Shown: in pieces, positions 56,492 to 64,000 of the stretch
Layout: each line of letters opens with the position of its first letter
Position numbering within the stretch: position 1 is the stretch's first letter
From: Carpediemonas membranifera
Lineage: Eukaryota > Fornicata
Reading direction: 5' to 3'
Length of the DNA stretch: 64,000 nucleotides
Assembly (NCBI GenBank): GCA_019828565.1
Contig: JAHDYR010000069.1
Coordinates: forward strand, 62,001-126,000
Made by a program: the position numbers and the translations under genes
Notes under the pieces: generated by a model
Database searches by the model: none
What the model was told of the DNA's origin: nothing
The model's input: only the letters and a program-made list of their open reading frames with translations

Positions 56492-57581
56492 TTCTTCTCT
56501 TCGTTATATCCCAATAATGGACATATAACAGAGATGAGAAAATTGCCAGTAACCGTAGGCAACGGGGTGTCGGAAACGTTATACCATACAAACGGGGGAT
56601 ATAATCGCTCCGAAAACATCCATTATGTGGACTGAATGGCGATATAACGTATGGGGAGTGATCCGGCGAGCTTTCGGGCGGTGCAGGCTAAGACACACCA
56701 AGTCTGTGGTGCTATAACGTACCTCGGGACGCACTGTGGAGGCCCCTAGAGTACTCGGTCATGGCATGTCAGACCAAGGGTCCCTCAAATCTGGCCCCAT
56801 TCAGGATGCTCCCCCTAAACGTTCCGTTGCAAGCGTCTGACGGGCGTTCTCTGGATACCGACCAAGATGGAGGTCACGTGGATCAACGGACGATAATTGC
56901 GGTATTCTGGCCATGCCTGGTACTTTCAAATCATCTATACTAATCAGTGCTCCATTTATAGTTCATATCGTATGGTCCTGGTGGACTTATAGTTGTTGAT
57001 GTTGTTTAGGGATTATTGTTGCTTTAGTGATGCTCTGCGCCCGCTTACTGATGTTTCTTAGTGTTGTACACATGCCTACTACGTTAAAGCCGCCAGTATT
57101 CTTTCTATTCTTAAGTTCGCCATTTCAATCTCGTTGCGAGCATAAAGTGCGCGAATGCGCGGGTCAGTTCCCCCGTTTTCAGCGAAGCTGATGCGACAAC
57201 ACAGAGGCAAGCGAATCCTTTCACCTCAGGCGTTGCCAAGAGGCCGTTGTCTGCCATGAACACTAAGCAGTGATGAGATATACGGATTTCAGACTTTCTG
57301 CCTGCACGACCTCAAATGTTGACTCCCCTCGGCACCGAAAAGGCACCTATATCCATGAATACCCTCTACAGTGATGTATCTACCCGATAAATGGATTTCA
57401 AATTTGTCGGGTCTCATGATAAATGGATTTCAGACTTTCGTACTGTTGGCCATCTGAGAATTTTTGAACGACCTCTAGAATATTTTGAAATGCAAGAACG
57501 TGCCTATGGCACTCTTTTGTACCCCTGAACACGGTTTGACCACTGTTTTGGGCATTTGGAGAGATTCGAATTTTTGTGCAT
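56492..57581. other. A/T-rich intergenic kilobase with repeated 20-mers
   Basis: No convincing gene; a 48-codon minus frame at 57257 is too short to support. Three direct copies of a motif ending GGATTTCAGACTTT (or close) lie at 57277, 57386 (diverged) and 57418. An inverted copy lies at 61609, beyond gypsy-3. Confidence 0.45.
57578..57581. repeat. 4-bp target duplication of gypsy-3 (GCAT)
   Basis: GCAT before the left LTR, repeated at 61603-61606 after the right LTR. Confidence 0.75.
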
Positions 57582-57663
57582 TGTGAGCAGTTTAGGGTAC
57601 CAACTACACGTGCGAACCCTATAAACAGTTTGTTGTGAAACCTTTAACCTCGACAAGATCACA
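57582..57663 (+). repeat. Gypsy-3 5' LTR (82 bp)
   Basis: Starts TGTGAGCAG, ends GATCACA. Identical to 61521-61602. Internal GTTTAGGGT...ACCCTATAAAC can pair. Confidence 0.85.
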
Positions 57664-57672
57664 GTGTACACT
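57663..57672 (+). promoter_or_regulatory. 10-bp palindrome at the primer-binding position (gypsy-3)
   Basis: AGTGTACACT begins at the last LTR base. A different sequence from that in gypsy-1/2 but again self-complementary and in the same place. Confidence 0.55.
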
Positions 57673-57678
57673 CATCTA

Positions 57679-58557
57679 ATGTCCGACTACATACCAAGAC
57701 CTTTCTTACTAACACTAGAAGAACAGGCGTTCACCAAGTTCCGATCGTCCTACCGTGCGTATCGAGCTCAACGCCTTGACGATCCTCTTCTCCATCCGAC
57801 TGCCCTGATGGATCCTACGCCTCTTCTTCTCATCACACGCCGTCTCAACGACAATCCGGCCGATCTTCCGGCGGATACTGTCTTGGACACAGTCTACCAA
57901 ACATTCTATAGCCCCCGCAGTAACGTTCAAGCACTAGCCAAGCTGAAGTCGCTGCGGTGCGCCCGAACGGGCCCCTTACCAACGCCTGCACAGCTTCTCA
58001 ACCATATCGAACGCTTCGAAACTATCCGGAGCTCGTTCACAGCCGACGTCACACCACCAGAGAAGCTAATGGTGAAGGCATACCTGCAGGCACTTCCAGA
58101 TCCTCTTGCGGAGCGTATCCGCATGGAGCAGCCAGATGACGTCGCAGAGGCGCAGGACCACGCCATTGATGAACTGGAGGAACTCCTTAACCTCCAGTCG
58201 CTCCTGCAGCCGGAACCGGCCCAGCCAGCTGGTAAGCGCCCGACTCCCGGCGCCGCCGCTGGGGCTAGACTACCCCAACGATCGTCTGCCCCTGCCACGG
58301 CTGTGGCCACACGGGCCACATCCGCCCCAACTGTCCCTATCAAGGACACAGAGATTTCTTCCGCTCTGGCGTGCGCAAGACTCCCATCCAGGGTCCGCCA
58401 GTCAAGCGCGAAAAGGCGAATCTGGCCGCCACTGATCACGACGGCCTCATCTGTCGCCAAGCCACTCTCTATGTTCCCATCAACGAGAGTACTGCCACAG
58501 AGGTCTGTGCAGTACTTGATACTGGTGCAACTATTGACCTCATCTCCCCCACGATAG
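57679..58557 (+). pseudogene. Gypsy-3 Gag
   Basis: From the ATG 15 nt after the LTR. Helical Gag core (FTKFRSSYRAYRAQ; LLNHIERFETIRSSFTADVT). The CCHC zinc knuckle (CHGCGHTGHIRPNC, about 58293-58334) lies in the pol frame, so a one-base change between about 58200 and 58280 has separated it from Gag. In gypsy-1 and gypsy-2 gag and pol are one frame. Confidence 0.75.
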
Positions 58558-60104
58558 CCGAATCATTTATCCAACGTGGCGCTCTTCCAGCCGTCGCTAA
58601 CGTTCGTTTGGATACCGCGAACGGTCCAGTTTTCATCAAGAGAGCTGTGTTCCTTGTCATGCTCATTGATGGCGTTCGCTCCATTCGGCCATTCTACATC
58701 CTCCCCTCTATGTCGGAGGATCTGATCCTCTCAAACTCCACTATCCAAGATCTCTCCCTCTCCTTGGCCCCAACGGCCGATGAGGAGACGATCGATGAGG
58801 ATCACGCACCCGTCACTCGCCTAGATGAAGGAGAGCAGCTCCCTGACGTAGGTTCAACCGCGTCTGCCCTCCCGCCAGCCATCAGAGCCGTCTATGATGA
58901 GTATGCCGAAGTCTTCACCAGCCGTCCCCACCCAGACGGAGCAGACGTTCCCCCTATGGAGATAGAGCTGCTTGAGGGCGCCACACCGGCTGCTCAACCG
59001 CCGCGTCGTCTATCCCCTGCAATCCAGCAGGAGGTTGATGACCAGGTGAACGAGCTCCTTGCTCAAGGAATCGTCCGCCCCTCACGCTCTCCCTGGGCTG
59101 CACCCGTCTTTACTGTCCCCAAAAAGGGCGGTGCCCGCCGCCTCGTCGTGGACTACCGTCAGGCGAATGATCGCATCAAGCAAGTCAGTTTCCCACTTGC
59201 ACACCAAGAAGAGCTGATGTCGCATCTCGCAGGCCAACGTTGCTTTGCGACGTTAGATCTCGTTAGTGGATACCACCAGATCCCACTGTCCGAACGTTCC
59301 ATTCCGATAACCGCGTTTTCAACTCCAACCGGCCTTTATGAGTATACGCGCGTTCCATTTGGCGTCAAAACGGCTCCTGCTACCTTCCAGGCCATCATGA
59401 CCCAATTGCTCTCCAAGTTTGTCGGAACTACGTGCGAGGTCTTCATAGACGACATCATCATTCACGCATCAACCACGGACGAACTAGCTACACGCCTAGC
59501 TGAGATCCTTGCCGTTCTCAAGGAACATCGCTTCGTCCTTCATCCCAGCAAGTGCTGTCTGTACGCTGAGCAGGTGGAATACCTCGGCCATATCATCTCC
59601 CCCGAGGGAATCCGCATGTCCCCCGCCCGGGTCAAGGCCGTTCAGGCCATGGCTCCTCCTAAGGACATCAAGACCACGCGGGCCTTCTGTGGAGCGATGA
59701 ATTATTTCCGTAGGTTCATCCCCAACCTCAGCTCGATCCTACAGCCACTATACGCCCTCACCTCTGGGAAGGTCCGGTGGAAATGGACAAAGGAGGCCCA
59801 GGCTGCTTTCGAAGAGAGCAAGAACCTCGCCGCCCACACGCCGTGTTTAGCCTTCCTGGACTACTCTGCCCCAATTATCGTTCGCACCGATGCTAGCGAC
59901 ATTGGCTGTGGAGGCGTGCTCCTCAACGTCAAGGATGGCGTTGAACACGTAGTCTCCTACTGTAGCCACGCATTCACCACCGCAGAGCGCAACTGGGCTG
60001 TCATCGAAAAGGAAGCCTTCGGCATCTTCTTCGCTGTTGTCGAGAAGTACTCCCCTATCTCCTCGGCCACTCGTTCGCCATACAGACAGACCACCGTAAC
60101 CTAG
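58287..60104 (+). pseudogene. Gypsy-3 zinc knuckle, protease, RT and part of RNase H
   Basis: After the CCHC knuckle: protease VLDTGATIDLIS, RT with PKKGGARRLVVDYRQ and the catalytic block VFIDDIIIHA, then RNase H (RTDASDIGCGGVLLN). The frame is lost near 60050, where the RNase H end (QTDHRNLVYMRRSTTPKVVR) continues in another frame. Enough motifs for a firm family call. Confidence 0.85.
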
Positions 60105-60225
60105 TTTATATGCGCCGTTCTACCACACCCAAGGTCGTCCGCTGGAACCTCAGACTCCAAGAGTTCGACTTTGTCGTTGAACACATCTCTGGCGTCTCCA
60201 ACACCCTCACTGATGGCATATCCAG

Positions 60226-61512
60226 GTGCTTCATCGTCCAACCCCCGAGAATGCCCCTACACTCCAGCGACTTATCATAGCCTCTGTCCACAATGCCGTC
60301 GAGGGACACCTCGGCCGAGAGGCTACACTCCGCCTCCTTAAGGAACGAAACCTTGACTTCCGTGGAATGAGCAACGCTGTCGCCGAGTATATCAAGGCTT
60401 GCCCGATATGTCAGAAGAACGCCAGACTTCCCAAGCGCCTTCAGACAGGCCTCCGCCCTACCATGGGCGTCACCCCACGCTCCTGCTGGGCGTTTGATAC
60501 GGTCGGGCCTTATCCTGCAGACTCCAACGGATGCCGCTACGTTATCACCTTCATTGACACCTTCACACGCTTCGTAGAGCTGGTCCCATGCAAGGATGCT
60601 TCTTCTGCAGAGGCCCTTCGCGCTCTTATCTCCGTCACGGGACGCTACGGTACTCCGTCTTCTTTCCGAAGTGATCGCGGTTCTCAGTACCTTGCCACCG
60701 CTTTCCAACAGCTCATTAAGCTCTTCGGCGCCCAACACGTTGTCTCTCTTCCATACCACCCCAGAGCCAACGGGCTCGTCGAAAGAGCTAACGCCGAGCT
60801 CTCACGACACCTACGTACCATCACTCAGGAGCTGCGCGACGTTAACAACTGGTCCCTTTACCTCCCAGTCGTCCAGCGGATCATGAACACCACGATATGT
60901 GCCACCACGGGCATTGCCCCCGCACAGCTCATGTTCGCTTCACAGAACGTCACCCCCTTCCTGTCGTCCGACGCCCACGTTGAGGAGGAGAAGAGTGAAT
61001 ACGGCCGCTTCTTTAGCCGTGTTCTCCAGGCCCAGCCCAAGCTCATTGAGACAGCACGCCAGCACCAAGAGAACGTCCTCTCGAAACGTCCGGCTTTCGG
61101 CGACGAGCCCCTTCCTATTGGCTCGAAGGTGCTAGTCACGCGCCCTTCGAAGCGCCCCACCAAGCTGTCTACTAAGCTCGTTGGCCCATACACGATCACT
61201 GACCGCGAGCACGACATCTACACCGTACACAACCCCACTGCCGGCGCCACCTTCCAGTATCACGGTTCCCGGCTCGTGGAGTACGACGACTCCCTGGCCT
61301 TCGATGACATCACCGTCGCCTCTCTTGATGACGACACCTACGAAGTCGAGGCCATCACTCGCCACCGCGGTGGCCCCACGAAGTCTACCCTCGAATTCCT
61401 CGTCGCCTGGGATGGCTACCCAGGCGCCGATGAGTGGCTCCCGTACCACGAGGTCCGCGACCTCGAAGCCCTCGACATTTATGCCGAGGCTCACCCGGAG
61501 CTGCACCTTTAG
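60226..61512 (+). pseudogene. Gypsy-3 integrase and chromodomain
   Basis: The third pol frame: HHCC-type zinc region (HNAVEGHLGREATLRLL; ACPICQKN), catalytic Asp in AFDTVGPYP, Asp in RSDRGSQY and Glu in ANGLVERANAE, then chromodomain (LEFLVAWDGYPGADEWLPYH) ending LHL. There is no ATG at its start. It is a continuation of the broken polyprotein after a frame change near 60230. Confidence 0.85.
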
Positions 61513-61520
61513 AGGGGAAG
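61511..61520 (+). promoter_or_regulatory. Polypurine tract of gypsy-3
   Basis: AGAGGGGAAG, overlapping the stop codon and abutting the 3' LTR. Confidence 0.7.
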
Positions 61521-61602
61521 TGTGAGCAGTTTAGGGTACCAACTACACGTGCGAACCCTATAAACAGTTTGTTGTGAAACCTTTAACCTCGACAAGATCA
61601 CA
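61521..61602 (+). repeat. Gypsy-3 3' LTR (82 bp)
   Basis: Identical to 57582-57663; followed by GCAT. Confidence 0.85.
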
Positions 61603-61632
61603 GCATGACGAAAGTCTGAAATCCGTATATCG

Positions 61633-63021
61633 ATGGAAGGAAGCCCGCAGGAGATGGAAACAACCATGGAAGCTGTAAAGAATGCTTGGTTGTGCACCAT
61701 CAGCAAGAAATCTTCCCGGAAAGCGGCTGCAAACAACCTTTCGCGGTTCGTTCAATTCTTACAACGTGAGCGAGGGAGTACCGAGGACGAAGCGCTCTCC
61801 GTGATCCGATCCGAGGAGGTTAGATCGCTTGTGCCCGGTTTTGCTGCATCATTGAACAAGGCAACCGCTGCTGTCACTCTCAGTGCCGTCAACTCATTCC
61901 GAAACTCCGGCAGAGACAATGTCAAGCCGCTTGGGCAGTTTGAGCCTGTCGCATAGGAAGCTATTGTCCGACTAGTCTTCCCCTACAATGCGCTGGCTCT
62001 TATCATCAGCCACACGGGCATGACTGCCACATCAGCCCGCGATATTGATGTGAGCGAGCTCCAGATTCCCCCGGAACTCTCTGACTGGTTGCTATTCACC
62101 GGGGCACCATCTGCGATGTCCGCTGTGATGCCTAGCACCTTCTCGCAGGCTCTCAAGTCGGTCGGGCTGAGTGTTAACCAGCTTCGCTATGCGCCCACTG
62201 TGCATGTCGATCTCAATCAGCTCAAGAAGCGGGTGATTGAGACACAAAGACGGACTGGCAGGCCCAGGGATCCGATCAAGGTTCGTAAGGTCATTAAGGA
62301 CAAGCGCATCAGCCTGACCGATGAGCAGTTCAGGCATCAGTTGGCGTCCAGTCACTTAACGACCACGCGGCGCCCAACGATCCTCGATCTCAACCCGGAG
62401 ATCCGAAGCTCTGCTGACCTGGTGCCGCCGACGCTCGATGACTGGCTTTACAACAAGCTCAGGATTAGGATGGTCCAGCTCCACGACCAGCGTAAGCCCG
62501 AGGGGGGCGACACGGGGGAGGGTGAGTCTGACGATGAGGCGCTGTTTGACGAGACAGCTGGCGAGGCAGAGATGCCGGAGACCGCAGTGGAGGGCGAGTT
62601 TGACGATGAGGCCGGGTTGGAGATGCTGGAAGGAGAGTGGGAGGATGAGGAGAGTTCAGACAGCGATGCCGAGGATAGCCTCGTCGACAACCTGTCATTT
62701 GTTCAGTCACAACAGGTTGAGTGTGATATGTCTGAGAGAGATACCGATGAGGGTGTCCGTAGCGGGGCCAATGGAAGTGGGCTCGCTCCGCTCTATGACG
62801 CTATGAAGACCAGGGAGCCCAGCAGACGCATTCGCCTTCGCCGCTATCACGAGAGCGAGTCAGACTTGGGCAGCAGCAGCGACAGCGAGGACGGGATGCC
62901 GAAGCTGCCCGTTGAGGCCTTTGAGCACATCCGTGATGCCGGGATGACAACTGTGAGGCTGACGAGGGCCGAGTATGACGACCTGATGGAGAAGAGAGAG
63001 CAGGAAAAGCACCAGAAGTAA
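61633..63021 (+). pseudogene. Recombinase-like acidic protein, split by in-frame TAG
   Basis: ATG at 61633. The first 107 residues resemble a tyrosine-recombinase core-binding domain (KNAWLCTISKKSSRKAAANN, LSRFVQFLQRERGS, AAVTLSAVNSFRNSGR). A single TAG at 61954-61956 interrupts; the same frame continues (YNALALIISHTGMTATSARD, aligned with the catalytic-Arg box of the gene at 39365, but with Thr where Arg is expected) to 63021. A second ATG at 62020 would give 333 residues. The C-terminal half is acidic and disordered, followed by a basic stretch (SRRIRLRRYHESESD). The last 190 residues are the part amplified in the 44.8-54.0 kb array. No His-Arg or Tyr catalytic residues can be assigned, so recombinase activity is doubtful. 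Confidence 0.6.
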
Positions 63022-63360
63022 ATGGCGAGTGATTATCAACTGGATGCAGAGGCTGAGCGGCGTAACTAGCCTGCCAGGGTCCGTGTACACAGTATGTGTC
63101 TTGGCCAAGCTTGACTTCGTCGGTTGGCCGAAAAAGCATAAACTGCACGGGTCCAGGTCGGCAACCGTTGCCGACCTGGAAGCCGCTCCTTGGGCGTTGA
63201 AGAACAGAAGAGAAAGCGATCAGCGATGCTTTTATGCAGTATTAAGCAGGTTGTGCGCGTCAAATGTCCGGTAATGCATTCGTCACCATCTAATCAACAT
63301 CAACTCTTTTTCTCGGCAATGCAGAGGAGAATGCCCGTCACTAAAGGATGATTTGGTACT
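63022..63360 (+). repeat. 3' flank shared with the satellite units, inverted
   Basis: Near-identical to the corresponding part of the array in the opposite orientation, including the palindrome at 63153-63179. Similarity ends near 63360 (TTTGGTACTAACAGG). Confidence 0.85.
63153..63179. repeat. 27-bp near-perfect palindrome
   Basis: Arms CCAGGTCGGCAAC and its exact complement around one central base. Present in every satellite unit and in the copy at 42339. Confidence 0.85.
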
Positions 63361-63646
63361 AACAGGCTTTAATAAGCATGTCAAGCCTGTGATCACGATA
63401 ACAGCCTTCAATAACTACATCAAGGCAATACATCAAGAAGATTGTTTAAAGAGACGGCGGGGAGCAAGATGCAGGGAGAGCGGCAGGGAAACGAAGGCAT
63501 GGGGACAGGAGCCCGAGAAGAGCGCCTGGAGAACGGTGAGGAAGAACGGCGGGGAAGAGCAGCCGGGCGCATGGGTACACACATCTGTCATCATGTGGCA
63601 TCAACATTGCCACAGTGGTCAACTCAATAACAAGCAATGTCTTCAT
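63361..63646. other. Intergenic
   Basis: Purine-rich around 63440-63570; short frames only. Confidence 0.35.
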
Positions 63647-64000
63647 TTACTCACTGTTCTGGATCACCAATTCGTACGACGAGTAACAGTCGGGACAGAG
63701 CCGAATCTTGGGAATCGACTTGCCACAGATGACAATCTTCAGCAGCTCCATCTGTACGCAGTTGGCAGAGTTACAGAACCAGTGCCCGCACTGCCTACAG
63801 TGCACGGCTGAGTCGTTGCGTCGGCATGCGTAACACTTCTTCTCATTGAGGCAATAGCTACACGTGTATTTCCAGCGACCCTTAGTGGACTCGGCCCAGT
63901 TCTTGTTCTTTCCAGTCTTAGGCCGGGGAGGGACACAGCGTGAGTTGTCGTGGAAGTTCACTTTGCATTCCTGGCAAGTCACAAACTTTGACGTCACGCG
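63647..64000 (-). CDS. Zinc-finger protein, PHD/RING-like (5' end outside window)
   Basis: The frame is open to the window edge, with no ATG inside, so the start lies beyond 64000. At least 117 residues carry Cys/His pairs in series: CQEC, then CSYCLNEKKCYACRR, HCRQCGHWFCNSANC and CPDC. Spacing suggests two or more cross-braced zinc sites as in PHD or related chromatin-reader fingers. No catalytic domain is visible in this part. The stop is at 63647 (ELVIQNSE end). Confidence 0.6.
   Translation of the reverse strand, partial: RVTSKFVTCQECKVNFHDNSRCVPPRPKTGKNKNWAESTKGRWKYTCSYCLNEKKCYACRRNDSAVHCRQCGHWFCNSANCVQMELLKIVICGKSIPKIRLCPDCYSSYELVIQNSE

Larger units (their letters stand above)
57582..61602 (+). 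mobile_element. Gypsy-3: degenerate Ty3/gypsy element with 82-bp LTRs
   Basis: A 4.0-kb element with identical 82-bp terminal repeats (TG...CA), GCAT target duplication, a palindrome at the 5' LTR edge, and a purine tract. Unlike gypsy-1 and gypsy-2 its gag-pol is split over at least four frames. The IDD motif and the Gag differ clearly from the other two, so it is a distant relative with the same design. Confidence 0.88.

Noticed and set aside
61954-61956. TAG reassigned to an amino acid
   Set aside because: AP3M and other intact genes end in TAG, and conserved frames elsewhere do not contain internal TAG.

Overview
The window is nuclear DNA of a unicellular eukaryote. Single-copy genes are long open frames separated by a few hundred bases. 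They encode eukaryote-only proteins: AP-3 mu, VPS33, a TBC1D20-type Rab GAP, ORMDL, a FOP-type LisH protein and an eIF4B/4H-like RRM protein. The few introns that can be inferred are extremely short (about 26-32 nt, GT...AG). A FOP-like basal-body protein, compact genes and ORMDL/Giardia-like intron ends would suit a free-living flagellate such as a metamonad (Carpediemonas/Kipferlia type). That assignment is a guess, because no rRNA or marker gene is present.

Region 1 (1-18.6 kb) is a retroelement nest. A LINE on the minus strand (LINE-A, 3452-18611, 13-bp target duplication) is split by two plus-strand Ty3/gypsy elements, gypsy-1 (6361-11042) in its reverse transcriptase and gypsy-2 (13025-17887) in its ORF1. 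Both gypsy elements carry one intact gag-pol-chromodomain frame of about 1.5 kilo-residues, terminal repeats of only 55-57 bp, and 4-bp target duplications. Removing them restores the LINE reading frames exactly at both junctions. A second, internally deleted LINE (LINE-B, 1016-3092) lies beside them with a 15-bp target duplication.

Region 2 (18.7-35 kb) holds conserved host genes: AP3M, eIF4B/H-like, TBC1D20-like, a giant coiled-coil protein with about two dozen 35-residue repeats, a hypothetical gene, an RCC1-like gene, FOP-like, VPS33 and ORMDL (with a 28-nt intron). Several act in endomembrane traffic.

Region 3 (35.4-64 kb) is accessory. It has an inverted, decayed copy of the RCC1-like gene, two gag-like ORFs, hairpins, a tyrosine-recombinase-like gene, a HEPN-like gene, a SET-domain gene (32-nt intron), two unknown genes, and a 9.2-kb array of about eight 1.1-kb tandem units. 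Each unit carries the acidic 3' end of a gene whose fuller copy sits inverted at 61.6-63.0 kb. Next come a multi-exon acidic protein with a possible OTU-like end (29-nt intron), a third short-LTR gypsy element (57582-61602) and a partial zinc-finger gene at the right edge.

The most unusual features are the family of gypsy elements with 55-82 bp LTRs that have a perfect palindrome where a tRNA primer site is expected, and the satellite array built from a recombinase-like gene with a 27-bp near-perfect palindrome in every unit.
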